A DNA stretch of 64,000 bases from Prevotella sp. (GTDB lineage Bacteria > Bacteroidota > Bacteroidia > Bacteroidales > Bacteroidaceae), in NCBI GenBank assembly GCA_017470345.1, contig JAFUEP010000024.1, forward strand, positions 124,001 to 188,000. Reading direction: 5' to 3'. Numbering within the stretch: position 1 is the first letter of the stretch; each line of letters starts with the position of its first letter. The notes beneath the pieces were generated by a model. It saw only the letters and a program-made list of their open reading frames with translations. It was not told the DNA's origin and made no database searches. The translations under genes and the position numbers were made by a program. Below, piece by piece: positions 26,391 to 35,350 of the stretch.

Positions 26391-26588
26391 TTTGTAAGAA
26401 AATATTCAAGTATTTTTGTCCATTTTCTTAAATACTTGATAATCAGCGCATTTACAAAACACGAAAAAAGAAGCGGTGCTTTTCGATGAGAGAAGCGGTG
26501 CTTTTTGAGTCGAAAAGCACCGCTTCTTGACCGTCAAAGCACCGTTTCTCCTTTAATCAAGACACAATTTGTAAAGAATATTCACACC
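26391..26588 (+). repeat. Dispersed 200-bp noncoding element, copy A
   Basis: Both ends carry a TTTGTAAAGRAWATTC-type sequence in the same orientation (TTTGTAAGAAAATATTC and TTTGTAAAGAATATTC). The middle holds AATCAGCGCATTTAC, then GAAGCGGTGCTTTTCGA twice and complementary TCGAAAAGCACCGCTTC. Copies B (35351-35551, inverted) and C (48999-49199) share ends, order and length. Confidence 0.85.
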
Positions 26589-26769
26589 AACAAACATCTT
26601 TTTATCATAATGCCTTGTTGTCTTGTTGTCTTGATGTCTTTTTGTCTTTATGTCTGAAGTCTGAAGTATATAGTCTATAGTCTGAAGTCAATAGTATGAA
26701 GTCTATAGTCTATAGTCTATAGACTATAGAGTTTAGTCTATAGTCTGTAGTCCAGCCGTCTTGATGTCC

Positions 26770-27456
26770 TCAAAGGATAGCGAAGAGTTCGCGCATGCCG
26801 TCGGAGGCGCCTTTGGCGATGTGATGGACGCCGCTTGGGGCGGAGACGTCGTTGGGGTCGATGAGGTAGATGGGGGTGGCGGGGCGGACGTAGTGGACCA
26901 GTCCGGCGGCGGGATAGACATTGAGGCTGGTGCCGATGATGATGAAGATGTCGGCCTCCATGGCCTCGCGTGCGGCCAGCTCGATGTTGGGCACAGCCTC
27001 GCCGAAGAAGACGATGTAGGGTCGGAGCAGCGAGCCGTCGCCGGCCAGGGTGCCCGGCGCGATCTGGCAGTCGTCGGGCGTCAGGGTGCGCTGGTAGCGG
27101 GGGTCCTCGGGGTCGCGGCTGGAGCAGACCTTCATCAGCTCGCCGTGCAGGTGGATGACGTTCGAGGAGCCGGCCTGCTCGTGCAGGTTGTCGACGTTCT
27201 GGGTGACGACCACCACCTCATATTTCTCCTCCAGTCGGGCCACCAGCCGGTGGCCCTCGTTGGGCTTGACGCCCCAGCACTTGCGGCGCAGCATGTTATA
27301 GAAGTTGGTCACCAGCGTCGGGTCGGCCTCCCATCCCTCGTGCGTGGCCACCTGTGCCACGGGGTATTCCTCCCACAGTCCGTCGGCGTCGCGGAAGGTC
27401 CGGAGTCCGCTCTCGACCGACATGCCTGCGCCTGTCAATACAACTATTTTCTTCAT
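26770..27456 (-). CDS. Sirtuin (Sir2-family NAD-dependent deacylase)
   Basis: A 228-residue protein. The start at 27456 (MKKIVVLTGAGMSVESGLRT) is preferred because the longer frame adds a nonconserved 21-residue extension upstream of a typical start. The NAD-binding GAGMSVESG, VVTQNVDNLHEQAG and catalytic His in VIHLHGE are present, as is IIIGTSLNVYPAAGLV. The Zn-ribbon cysteines of CobB/SIRT5 are missing: only VCSSRD and DDCQIA remain in that region. It probably removes acyl groups from protein lysines. It is convergent with ispG. Confidence 0.93.
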   Translation of the reverse strand: MKKIVVLTGAGMSVESGLRTFRDADGLWEEYPVAQVATHEGWEADPTLVTNFYNMLRRKCWGVKPNEGHRLVARLEEKYEVVVVTQNVDNLHEQAGSSNVIHLHGELMKVCSSRDPEDPRYQRTLTPDDCQIAPGTLAGDGSLLRPYIVFFGEAVPNIELAAREAMEADIFIIIGTSLNVYPAAGLVHYVRPATPIYLIDPNDVSAPSGVHHIAKGASDGMRELFAIL

Positions 27457-27487
27457 ATCGATAACTGTAAGAATTATTAAAACTCTA

Positions 27488-27495
27488 CAAAAATA
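27488..27495 (-). promoter_or_regulatory. -7 box for the sirtuin gene
   Basis: On the minus strand TATTTTTG fits TAnnTTTG, 31 nt upstream of the start codon. No clear -33 element. Confidence 0.4.
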
Positions 27496-27538
27496 GTGAT
27501 TTTTCGCGAAATAACGCACATAAATCCCGGAAAATGTT

Positions 27539-27546
27539 TAACTTTG
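27539..27546 (+). promoter_or_regulatory. -7 box of the FKBP operon
   Basis: TAACTTTG matches the consensus 36 nt before the ATG at 27582; the -33 region is weak. Confidence 0.6.
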
Positions 27547-27581
27547 CACGATTTTAATTTATAGATAGAGAAAAAAAGGTT

Positions 27582-28187
27582 ATGGATAAACTGAGCTATG
27601 CCCTCGGACTGGGCATCGGACAGCAGCTCTCGCAGATGGGAGCTCAGAATCTCAACGTAGATGATTTCGCACAGTCGATTCGCGACGTGCTCGAAGGCAA
27701 CCCCCTGAAGATGAAGCATCAGGAGGCACAGCAGATCGTGCAGCAATACTTCATGGAGCAGGAGCAGAAGATGAACGCCAAGATGGCCGAGAAGGGCAAG
27801 ATTGCCAAGGCCGAGGGCGAGAAGTATCTGGCTGAGAACCAGAAGAAGGAGGGCGTCGTCACGCTGCCCAGCGGCCTGCAGTATCAGGTGCTGAAGGAGG
27901 GCAACGGCAAGAAGCCGACGGCCAAGGACCAGGTGAAGTGCCACTACGAGGGCTTCCTCATCGACGGCACCGTCTTCGACTCGAGCGTGGAGCGGGGCGA
28001 GCCCGCCACGTTCGGCCTGCAGCAGGTCATCGCCGGATGGACCGAGGGTCTGCAGCTGATGCAGGAGGGCGCCAAGTATCGCTTCTTCATCCCCTATCGC
28101 CTGGCCTACGGCGAGGGTGGTGCCGGCCAGCTCATCCCGCCCTATGCCGCACTGATCTTCGACGTGGAGCTCATCGAGGTCCTTTAA
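27582..28187 (+). CDS. FKBP-type peptidyl-prolyl isomerase, cytoplasmic
   Basis: A 201-residue Mip/FkpA-like PPIase without a signal peptide. The N-terminal about 80 residues are a helical dimerisation domain (LSYALGLGIGQQLSQMGAQN). The C-terminal 110 residues are an FKBP domain (KCHYEGFLIDGTVFDSSVER, VIAGWTEGLQLMQEGAKYRF, FIPYRLAYGEGG). It is the first of three related genes in a row, probably by tandem duplication, and the only one predicted to stay in the cytoplasm. Confidence 0.93.
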   Translation: MDKLSYALGLGIGQQLSQMGAQNLNVDDFAQSIRDVLEGNPLKMKHQEAQQIVQQYFMEQEQKMNAKMAEKGKIAKAEGEKYLAENQKKEGVVTLPSGLQYQVLKEGNGKKPTAKDQVKCHYEGFLIDGTVFDSSVERGEPATFGLQQVIAGWTEGLQLMQEGAKYRFFIPYRLAYGEGGAGQLIPPYAALIFDVELIEVL

Positions 28188-28236
28188 CAGAGAGAAAAAA
28201 AAGACGTAACAAACATAATCATTTAAAGACAAAGCA

Positions 28237-29097
28237 ATGAAAAAGATTTCGTTCGTAGCCGCTATGGCTATCGCCGCCATCACGATGACGTCGTGCGACG
28301 GCAATGCTCCTCAGGCCAACCTGAAGAGCGATGTTGACTCGTTCAGCTATGCTCTCGGCATGGCTCAGACGCAGGGACTGAAGCCCTACCTGAGCGACCG
28401 CATGGGCGTCGACACCACCTATCTGGCCGACTTCATCAAGGGCGTCAACGAAGGCGCCAACGCCGGCGACGACAAGAAGCGCACCGCCTACTTCGCCGGT
28501 CTGCAGATCGGACAGCAGATCTCCAACCAGATGGTGAAGGGCTACAACTTCGAGCTCTTCGGCGAGGACAGCACGAAGACCATCTCGCTGCGCAACCTGC
28601 TCGCTGGTCTCGTCGCCGGTGTCTCGGGCAAGGGTGGCAAGATGACCATCCAGGAGGCTGACTCGACGGCCCAGGCCCTGATGGCCCAGATCAAGGCCCA
28701 TCGCTTCGACGCCAACAAGAAGGCCGGCGTGGCCTTCCTCGAGGAGAACGCCAAGAAGGAAGGTGTGAAGACCACCCCGAGCGGCCTGCAGTACAAGGTG
28801 CTGAAGGAAGGCAAGGGCGCCCTGCCCACCGACACGTCGACCGTCGAGGTCAACTATGAGGGCCGCCTCATCGACGGCACCGTCTTCGACGCCTCCAACA
28901 AGTACGGCGACAAGCCCGCCACGTTCCGCGTCAACCAGGTCATCAAGGGCTGGACTGAGGCCCTCAAGATGATGCCCGCCGGATCCGAGTGGGAGATCTA
29001 CATCCCCGAGGAGCTGGCCTACGGCGCACAGGGCTCACGCGGCATCGACCCGCTGTCGGCTCTCATCTTCAAGGTGGAACTTGTCAACGTGAAGTAA
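28237..29097 (+). CDS. FKBP-type peptidyl-prolyl isomerase, lipoprotein
   Basis: A 286-residue protein with a lipoprotein signal (AIAAITMTSC, Cys at about 20, then DGNAPQ). The N-terminal helical domain (SFSYALGMAQTQGLKPYLSD) spans about residues 30-170. The FKBP domain follows with VNYEGRLIDGTVFDASNKYG and YIPEELAYGAQGSRGIDPLS. It likely assists folding in the periplasm or at the outer membrane. It begins 49 bp after the first FKBP gene and ends 9 bp before the third. Confidence 0.93.
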   Translation: MKKISFVAAMAIAAITMTSCDGNAPQANLKSDVDSFSYALGMAQTQGLKPYLSDRMGVDTTYLADFIKGVNEGANAGDDKKRTAYFAGLQIGQQISNQMVKGYNFELFGEDSTKTISLRNLLAGLVAGVSGKGGKMTIQEADSTAQALMAQIKAHRFDANKKAGVAFLEENAKKEGVKTTPSGLQYKVLKEGKGALPTDTSTVEVNYEGRLIDGTVFDASNKYGDKPATFRVNQVIKGWTEALKMMPAGSEWEIYIPEELAYGAQGSRGIDPLSALIFKVELVNVK

Positions 29098-29106
29098 GAG
29101 ACTCTC

Positions 29107-30012
29107 ATGAAACGCATCCTCATCGCAGCACTCGCCCTCATCGTGGCGAGTGCTTCTTTTACGACGGCCGAGGCCGCCAAGAAGAAGAAAAAGAAGGAGC
29201 AGGAGAAGCCCGCTGCTGAGGTGCTCGCACCCGTCAACCTCGTGAGCGGCAGCGACTCGCTCTCCTACGTCGCTGGCATGACCTTCACCGAGGGCCTGCT
29301 GCCCTACCTGATCAACCAGATGAAGGTCGACACCGCTTACATGGCCGACTTCGTCAGCGGATTCCGCGAGGCCCTCTCCCTCAACGACGACCCCAAGGCC
29401 GTGGCCCGCATGGCCGGCATGCAGATTGCCGAACAGGTCAGCAAGCGCATGCTGCCCGGCATCCGACAGGAGTTCACCGACACGCCCGACACGGTCATCG
29501 AGCAGACCCTCTTCCGCGGATTCACTGACGCACTGACTAACGACACCACCCACTTCACCGCCCAGAAGGCCGTCGACGTCTTCCGCACGAAGCAGCAGGT
29601 CAACAAGCAGGCCAAGACGGCCAAGCTGACCGAGGCCGGACGCAAGTTCCTCGCCGAGAACAAGACCAAGCCCGGCATCATCACCACACCCAGCGGACTG
29701 CAGTATGAAGTGCTCAAGCAGGGCGAAGGCGAAGTGCCCCAGAAGTCGGACAAGGTGAAGGTGCACTACGAGGGCCGCCTCATCGACGGCACCGTCTTCG
29801 ACGCCTCGTCGAAGCACGGCACCGAGCCCGCCTCCTTCCGCGCCGACCAGGTCATCAAGGGATGGACCGAAGCCCTCACGATGATGCCCGTAGGCTCGAA
29901 GTGGCGCCTCTACATCCCCCAGGAGCTGGCCTACGGCGAGCGCCAGGCCGGACAGATCCCCCCCTACTCGACACTCATCTTCGACGTCGAGCTGGTAGGC
30001 ATCGACAAGTAA
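29107..30012 (+). CDS. FKBP-type peptidyl-prolyl isomerase, secreted
   Basis: A 301-residue protein with a Sec signal peptide (MKRILIAALALIVASASF). A lysine-rich mature N-terminus follows (AAKKKKKKEQEK), which is unusual and not seen in the neighbours. Then come the helical dimerisation region (DSLSYVAGMTFTEGLLPYLI) and an FKBP domain (VHYEGRLIDGTVFDASSKHG, LYIPQELAYGERQAG). The tandem arrangement and matching domain order indicate duplication from the preceding genes. Confidence 0.92.
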   Translation: MKRILIAALALIVASASFTTAEAAKKKKKKEQEKPAAEVLAPVNLVSGSDSLSYVAGMTFTEGLLPYLINQMKVDTAYMADFVSGFREALSLNDDPKAVARMAGMQIAEQVSKRMLPGIRQEFTDTPDTVIEQTLFRGFTDALTNDTTHFTAQKAVDVFRTKQQVNKQAKTAKLTEAGRKFLAENKTKPGIITTPSGLQYEVLKQGEGEVPQKSDKVKVHYEGRLIDGTVFDASSKHGTEPASFRADQVIKGWTEALTMMPVGSKWRLYIPQELAYGERQAGQIPPYSTLIFDVELVGIDK

Positions 30013-30136
30013 GCCGCCCCTGACCCTTCCGAGACTGACAGACGGACTTTTGGGGCACAAATATGCTCCATAAGTCCGCTTGCTTTGTTACAATTGTATT
30101 AAAAATACACGAAATGCGCATTTTTTTCCGATATAA

Positions 30137-30168
30137 GTTGCCAGTCTCAAGAATTTTGAGTACTTTTG
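30137..30168 (+). promoter_or_regulatory. Promoter of the Lrp/AsnC-peptidase operon
   Basis: GTTG (30137-30140) and TACTTTTG (30161-30168) are 20 nt apart. Because the -7 box covers 30161-30168, the in-frame ATG at 30166 cannot be the start; the ATG at 30196 is used. Confidence 0.75.
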
Positions 30169-30195
30169 TTTGTCCAAAAAACGAAACACACCAAA

Positions 30196-30669
30196 ATGGA
30201 AAAGATTGACAACCTTGACAAGAAGATCTTGAGTATTCTATCGAAGAATGCCCGCATTCCGTTTAAAGACGTTGCAGCTGAGTGCAACGTGTCGCGAGCC
30301 GCCATCCATCAGCGCGTGCAGCGCCTCATCGAAAACGACGTCATCACCGGCAGCGGATTCGACGTCAACCCCAAGTCGCTGGGCTACACCACCTGCACCT
30401 ACGTGGGCATCACCCTCGAGCGGGGCTCCATGTACCGGGAAGTCGTCAAGCAACTCGAGCTCATCCCAGAGATCGTCGAGTGTCACTTCACCACCGGCCC
30501 CTACACCATGCTCGTGAAGCTCTTCGCCCGCGACAACGAGCAGCTGATGCAGCTCATCAACGCCCAGCTGCAGGAGATTCCCGGCGTCGCGGCCACCGAG
30601 ACGCTCATCTCGCTCGAACAAAGCATCAAACGCGAAATACCCGTCGATTTTAAAGACCTAGAAGAATGA
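30196..30669 (+). CDS. Lrp/AsnC-family transcriptional regulator
   Basis: A 157-residue protein. The N-terminal winged helix (IDNLDKKILSILSKNARIPF, ECNVSRAAIHQRVQRLIEND) is followed by the RAM ligand-binding domain (about residues 65-150, GFDVNPKSLGYTTCTYVGIT). Such proteins respond to amino acids and act as octamers. It overlaps the next gene by 4 bp (ATGA), so it is translationally coupled to a peptidase and may respond to peptide-derived amino acids. Confidence 0.93.
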   Translation: MEKIDNLDKKILSILSKNARIPFKDVAAECNVSRAAIHQRVQRLIENDVITGSGFDVNPKSLGYTTCTYVGITLERGSMYREVVKQLELIPEIVECHFTTGPYTMLVKLFARDNEQLMQLINAQLQEIPGVAATETLISLEQSIKREIPVDFKDLEE

Positions 30670-32543
30670 ACCGATTCGACCTGAACGCCCAACTCGCCGA
30701 CGCCTACAGCCAGTTCAGCCGGCTGAAAGGCCAGCGGCCCGTCGTCGGCATCACCGGCAACTATGGTGACATGACCTGCAAGCTGGCCGAAGGCTACTAC
30801 AAGCAGGTGGCCGAGGCCGGGGGCGCTCCCGTCATACTGCCTCCGCTCGACGAGGCCGGCGCCATCAGCGCCATGCTCGACCACATCGACGCCCTGCTGC
30901 TCAGCGGCGGCGCCGACATCAACCCCCTCTACTGCGGTGAGGAGCCGTCGCCACGACTGGGCGGCATCAACGCCGAGCGCGACCTGCCCGAGCTGCTCAT
31001 CACCCGCATGGCCTATAACCGGCAGATGCCCATCCTCGGCATCTGTCGCGGCATTCAGACCCTCGCCGTCGCCCTCGGCGGCCATGTGCACCAGGACATA
31101 GGCCTCCCCCCTACCCCCTCCGAAGGGAGGGGGAGCAAGAGCCCTGCCGGCGCCGTTCCCCTCATCAAGCACTCACAGGACGCCGACCGCGCCGTCCCCA
31201 CCCACAGCGTCGCCCTCACCCCCGGCTCCGCCCTCAGCTCCCTTTTCGCCGGCGCCCCCGCCGGCCCCATGGCCCCCGCCGCTGGCGTCCTCCCTGCCCC
31301 TTCCCGTCCGGTGGTCAGCGGCATTGCCGCTGACAGCCCTGACGCCGCCCCCCTCATCCTCCCCGTCAATTCTTTCCATCACCAGGCCGTCAGCGAGCCC
31401 GGCCCCCATCTGCGCATCGCTGCCACAGCCCCCGACGGCATCATCGAGGCCGTCGAGAGCTCGGAGCACAAGGCCGTCATCGGCGTCCAGTGGCACCCCG
31501 AGTGCATGGCATCCGCCGACGGGCAGCCCCTCTTCCGCTGGCTCATCGACCAGGCCCGCCTCTACCGTCAGGTGCAGCTGACCCACGACCACATCCTGAC
31601 GCTCGACACCCACTGCGACACGCCCATGCTCTTCCCTCAGGGCATCCGCTTCGACACACGCGACGAGCGCATCCTCGTCGACCTGCCCAAGATGACCGAG
31701 GGCCGGCTCGACGCCACCATCATGGTGGCCTACCTGCCCCAGCGGTGGGACAAGCAGCCGATGACGCCCCGCCAGTATGCCGACCACATCTTCGACGAAA
31801 TTGAAGAAATAGCCTCAAAAAACGCCGATTCCATCGCATTAGCCCGCACCCCCGACGACCTCTGGCGCCACAAGCATGAAGGCCGCCGCAGCATCATGCT
31901 CGGCATCGAGAACGGGCTGGCCCTCGAGGGCCGTCTGGCCAATCTTGAGCACTTCGCCAGCCGCGGCATCGTCTACATGACGCTCTGCCACAACGGCGAC
32001 AACGACATCTGCGACGCGGCCTCACGCTCCGAGCAGACCCACGGCGGCGTCAGCCCCTTCGGAGCCGACGTCATCCGCGAGATGAACCGCCTCGGCATCA
32101 TCGTCGACCTGAGCCATGGCGGCGAGAAGAGCTTCTACGACGCCCTCGAGATCTCAGCCAAGCCCATCGTCTGCAGCCACTCGTCCTGCCGCGCCCTCTG
32201 CGACCACCCCCGCAACCTGACCGACGACCAGTTGCGGGCCCTCGCCCGCAAAGGCGGCGTCTGCCAGGTGACCCTCTATCCCGGCTTCCTCGCCGCCGAC
32301 GGCCAGGCCACCATCCTCGACGCCATGCGCCACCTGGACCACGCCGTCAGCCTGATGGGCATCGACCACGTAGGCCTCGGCACCGACTTCGACGGCGACG
32401 GCGGCGTGCCCGGACTGGCCGACGCCTCCGAGCTGACCAACTACACGCGCCAGCTGCTCGCGCGCCGCTACAGCGAGGAGGAGATCCAGATGCTCTGGGG
32501 CGGCAACTTCCTGCGCGTCATGCGCCAGGTGCAGGAGCGATAA
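30666..32543 (+). CDS. Fusion of a C26 gamma-glutamyl hydrolase-like domain and an M19 dipeptidase
   Basis: A 625-residue protein with two complete-looking enzyme domains. Residues 1-300 are a class I glutamine amidotransferase-like C26 peptidase (PuuD type) with nucleophile Cys127 in ILGICRGIQTL, and the His and Glu of GVQWHPECM. Residues about 310-625 are an M19 membrane-dipeptidase-like TIM barrel (LDTHCDTPMLF, DLSHGGEKSFYDAL, CSHSSCRALCDHPRNLTDDQ, GLGTDFDGDGG). No signal peptide is seen, so it is probably cytoplasmic. Two low-complexity insertions lie in the C26 domain: one encoded by a GC-rich palindrome (31101-31136) and a Pro/Ala-rich stretch at about 31240-31350. Likely role: breakdown of gamma-glutamyl or other dipeptides. 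Confidence 0.88.
   Translation: MNRFDLNAQLADAYSQFSRLKGQRPVVGITGNYGDMTCKLAEGYYKQVAEAGGAPVILPPLDEAGAISAMLDHIDALLLSGGADINPLYCGEEPSPRLGGINAERDLPELLITRMAYNRQMPILGICRGIQTLAVALGGHVHQDIGLPPTPSEGRGSKSPAGAVPLIKHSQDADRAVPTHSVALTPGSALSSLFAGAPAGPMAPAAGVLPAPSRPVVSGIAADSPDAAPLILPVNSFHHQAVSEPGPHLRIAATAPDGIIEAVESSEHKAVIGVQWHPECMASADGQPLFRWLIDQARLYRQVQLTHDHILTLDTHCDTPMLFPQGIRFDTRDERILVDLPKMTEGRLDATIMVAYLPQRWDKQPMTPRQYADHIFDEIEEIASKNADSIALARTPDDLWRHKHEGRRSIMLGIENGLALEGRLANLEHFASRGIVYMTLCHNGDNDICDAASRSEQTHGGVSPFGADVIREMNRLGIIVDLSHGGEKSFYDALEISAKPIVCSHSSCRALCDHPRNLTDDQLRALARKGGVCQVTLYPGFLAADGQATILDAMRHLDHAVSLMGIDHVGLGTDFDGDGGVPGLADASELTNYTRQLLARRYSEEEIQMLWGGNFLRVMRQVQER
31101..31136. repeat. GC-rich palindrome inside the C26-M19 gene
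   Basis: CCCCCTCC GAAG GGAGGGGG folds as a hairpin and encodes LPPTPSEGRGS after the conserved GGHVHQDIG. Same CCCTCC/GGAGGG family as at 13897 and 14021. Confidence 0.75.
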
Positions 32544-32601
32544 GCGCCATCCCCGGACTTAACCAAATCCTATTTTTAATCTACACCCTATTTTACACGT
32601 G

Positions 32602-33600
32602 ATGATCAGTAAGATGCTACATATTTGCGCACTGGCAGCCCTCATGGCGGCTTGCGGCGGTGCGCAACAGAAAGCCACGACCGACGCCACCGCCAAGGCG
32701 GAGCCCGTCGGCCCCGTGTTTTCAGCCGACTCGGCCTTTGCCTACTGCCAGGCACAGTGCGACTTCGGTCCGCGGACGATGAACAGCCAGGCCCACGAGC
32801 GCTGCGCCCAGTGGATCGTCGGCAAGATGGAGCAGTTCGGGCTCCACGTCACCGAGCAGCGCGCCACGCTCACCGGCTACGACGGCACCCGCCTGCTCTC
32901 GAACAACATCATCGGCAGCTGGCGCCCCGACCTCACCGACCGCATCATGTTCTGCGCCCACTGGGACTCGCGCCCCTGGGCCGACAACGACCCCGACCCT
33001 GACAACTGGCGGAAGCCCGTCCTGGCCGCCAACGACGGCGCCTCGGGCGTCGCCGTCATGCTCGAACTGGCCCGGCTCATCAGCAGCGACACCACCCTCA
33101 ACCCCCAGCTGGGCATCGACTTCATCTGCTTCGACGCCGAGGACTGGGGCACCCCGCAGTGGAGCGACGAGCCCGACGACAGCCGCTCGTGGGCACTCGG
33201 CGCCCAGCACTGGGCCGACCATCCCCACCGCGACGGCTATCGCGCCCGCTACGCCATCCTGCTCGACATGGTCGGCGGCCAGGGCGCCCGCTTCTATCGT
33301 GAAGGCTTCTCGCTGCGCTATGCCCCCGAGCTCGTCAGCCGCGTCTGGGCCGCCGCTCAGACCGTCGGCTTCGGCGGCTATTTCCCGCAGAAGGACGGCG
33401 GCTACATCACCGACGACCACGGGCCCGTCAACGAGGTGGCCCACATCCCCTGCATCGACATCATCCCCTACTATCCCGACTGCGACGAGAGCTCCTTCGG
33501 CCCCACCTGGCACACCGTCCTTGACGACATGCAGCACATTGACCGCACGACCCTCCAGGCCGTCGGCCAGACCCTCGTGCAGGTGCTCTGGAGCGAATAG
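32602..33600 (+). CDS. M28-family glutaminyl-peptide cyclotransferase (type II QC-like) lipoprotein
   Basis: A 332-residue lipoprotein (LAALMAACGG). The start at 32602 is chosen over the GTG immediately before it. The M28 zinc-peptidase fold shows FCAHWDSRPWADNDP, NDGASGVAVMLELA, CFDAEDWG and the C-terminal GPTWHTVLDDM. These match type II glutaminyl cyclases of Bacteroidetes, which convert N-terminal Gln of exported proteins to pyroglutamate. An aminopeptidase activity is the main alternative. Confidence 0.85.
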   Translation: MISKMLHICALAALMAACGGAQQKATTDATAKAEPVGPVFSADSAFAYCQAQCDFGPRTMNSQAHERCAQWIVGKMEQFGLHVTEQRATLTGYDGTRLLSNNIIGSWRPDLTDRIMFCAHWDSRPWADNDPDPDNWRKPVLAANDGASGVAVMLELARLISSDTTLNPQLGIDFICFDAEDWGTPQWSDEPDDSRSWALGAQHWADHPHRDGYRARYAILLDMVGGQGARFYREGFSLRYAPELVSRVWAAAQTVGFGGYFPQKDGGYITDDHGPVNEVAHIPCIDIIPYYPDCDESSFGPTWHTVLDDMQHIDRTTLQAVGQTLVQVLWSE

Positions 33601-33643
33601 CCGGGAGCCACCCCATACACACACCCAGCGTCACCCTCAGACC

Positions 33644-34150
33644 ATGTCCGACCACAAGCGCGCATTCGAACAGCTGTTCCGTGAAAACTATTCACGGCTC
33701 TATGCCTATGCGTTCAGCATCCTGCAGTCGGAAGAGGACAGCCGCGACGCCGTCGACGAGGCCTTCGTCGACGCCTGGCACCATCGCGAGGCCATCAGCG
33801 AAGGCAAGACCGAATCCTACATCTTCATCAGTCTGCGCAACAAGTGCCTGACGCAGCTGCGTCGACAGACGTCGACCCACCCCCTGAGCGACGCCCTCCT
33901 GCACCGCCTCGAGGCCGAGACCGACGAGGAGTGGCGCGAGCGCGAGGAGCGCATCAGCCGCATCGAGCAGGCCATCGGGCAGCTCTCCGAGCGCACCCGC
34001 TACGTGCTCCACCAGTGCTACTACGAGCGGCGCACCTATCGCGACGTGGCCCAGCAGCTCGGCATCACCACCGACGGCGTGAAGAAGCACATCACGACGG
34101 CGCTGAGGTCGCTGCGCGGCATCTTTAACATAAATAAACACAAAACTTAG
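33644..34150 (+). CDS. ECF-family RNA polymerase sigma factor
   Basis: A 168-residue sigma-70 family protein. The start at 33644 (MSDHKRAFEQLF) is used because the longer frame overlaps the cyclase gene out of phase. Region 2 is FRENYSRLYAYAFSILQSEE with ESYIFISLRNKCLTQLRR. Region 4 is QLSERTRYVLHQCYYERRTY with the HTH RDVAQQLGITTDGVKKHI. It precedes a FecR-type anti-sigma gene and a SusC gene with an STN domain, the classical Bacteroidetes trans-envelope signalling order. Confidence 0.93.
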   Translation: MSDHKRAFEQLFRENYSRLYAYAFSILQSEEDSRDAVDEAFVDAWHHREAISEGKTESYIFISLRNKCLTQLRRQTSTHPLSDALLHRLEAETDEEWREREERISRIEQAIGQLSERTRYVLHQCYYERRTYRDVAQQLGITTDGVKKHITTALRSLRGIFNINKHKT

Positions 34151-34238
34151 TACCCATTTCCGCGTTCCCAAGTCTATTTAAATACAAAAAACAAAACATA
34201 ATCTTATCAAAAACAGATACGACAGAACAACCACTGAT

Positions 34239-35342
34239 ATGGAAGACATCGACAAGATAGCCTCACCGGAACAGGAGCCCGAGCAGCTCTCAGACGAAGC
34301 AGCATGGGACCTGCACTGCGCCTTGGCCCGTCGGCACGCCGCAGCGCCCGACGTCGACGAGGCGTGGCAGCGCTTCCGCCATGCCACCGGCCACCGCGAC
34401 GGCCACCGCACCCTCTGGCGCGTGGCGGCCGTGGCGGCTGCCATCGCTGTTGCCGTGGGGCTCTTCGTCCAGCTGTTGTCAAAGGATCACACGCCCGAGC
34501 GGCTCACGTCTGACGCCGTCATCGTGCTCCAGCACGACGAGGCCGACACGATGGGCGTGACGATGACCCGCGAGTTCGACGCCCTGACCGACGCCAGCCC
34601 CGCTCCGTCGACGCCCAAGCGGCCTGTGGCCACGACGCGCGTGGTCGTCGACGACGACGTCAACTTCGCCTCGCCCCGGGGCAACCGCGACATGCAGATG
34701 CCCTCGGTCGTGCTCATGACGACCCCCCGTGGCCGCGACCTCCACCTGACGCTCAGCGACGGCACCCGCGTGTGGATGAACGCCGACAGCCGTCTGCAGT
34801 TTCCCGAGCAGTTCGGAGCCGGGCGGCGCGTCGTCCGGCTGACGGGCGAGGCCTACTTCGAGGTGGCCAAGGACGCCTCGCGGCCCTTCGTCGTCGAGAG
34901 CAGCTACATGACCGCCACCGTCCTCGGCACCACATTCAACATGCGGGCCTACTCGGCCGCCGACGCCAGCCTCGCGCTCGTCGAGGGCCGTGTCAGCGTG
35001 AAGCCCGCCGCCGGCGGACAGCCCCTCGTCGTCAGTCCCGGCCAGGAGGCGACGCTCAGCGCCGCCCGCACGGCCTTCGCCGTCCGCAAGGCCGACACCT
35101 ACGGACTGACGCAGCGCAAGGAAGGGCTCTTCTACTTCCACGACGCCACGATGCGTCAGATCATGACCGAGCTGGGCCGATGGTACAACAAGACGGTCGT
35201 CTTCGAGGACGCCAGCCTCATGGACATGCGCCTCCACTTCGTGGCCGAGCGCTCGCTGTCGCTGCCCCAGGTCATCAACCGCCTCTCCGAAATCGACGGC
35301 GTCCGCATCACGCTCAGCGCCGACGACATCACCATCGAGTAG
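34239..35342 (+). CDS. FecR-family anti-sigma factor
   Basis: A 367-residue protein with a cytoplasmic N-terminus (about 65 residues), a single TM helix (VAAVAAAIAVAVGLFVQLL), a periplasmic FecR domain (VVLMTTPRGRDLHLTLSDGT, GEAYFEVAKDASRPFVVESS, VLGTTFNMRAY), and a C-terminal DUF4974-like domain (LFYFHDATMRQIMTELGRWY). It should hold the adjacent ECF sigma factor inactive until the STN domain of the downstream SusC signals. The gap to the sigma gene is 88 bp and shows no feature. Confidence 0.93.
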   Translation: MEDIDKIASPEQEPEQLSDEAAWDLHCALARRHAAAPDVDEAWQRFRHATGHRDGHRTLWRVAAVAAAIAVAVGLFVQLLSKDHTPERLTSDAVIVLQHDEADTMGVTMTREFDALTDASPAPSTPKRPVATTRVVVDDDVNFASPRGNRDMQMPSVVLMTTPRGRDLHLTLSDGTRVWMNADSRLQFPEQFGAGRRVVRLTGEAYFEVAKDASRPFVVESSYMTATVLGTTFNMRAYSAADASLALVEGRVSVKPAAGGQPLVVSPGQEATLSAARTAFAVRKADTYGLTQRKEGLFYFHDATMRQIMTELGRWYNKTVVFEDASLMDMRLHFVAERSLSLPQVINRLSEIDGVRITLSADDITIE

Positions 35343-35350
35343 GCACCCCC

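Larger units (their letters stand above)
25928..26769. repeat. Gene-free 0.8-kb gap filled with nested repeats between ispG and the sirtuin gene
   Basis: GACATCAAGACGACTGG (25928-25944) at the ispG stop codon is matched in inverse sense by CCAGCCGTCTTGATGTCC (26752-26769) at the sirtuin stop. Inside lie CAAGACAACAAGACAA-type units (25950-25968) and their inverse (26611-26660), a 250-bp nested palindrome (26105-26353), a copy of the 200-bp dispersed element (26391-26588), and a heptad tract AGTCTAT/AGTCTGA (26651-26757). No coding potential is apparent. Confidence 0.75.
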
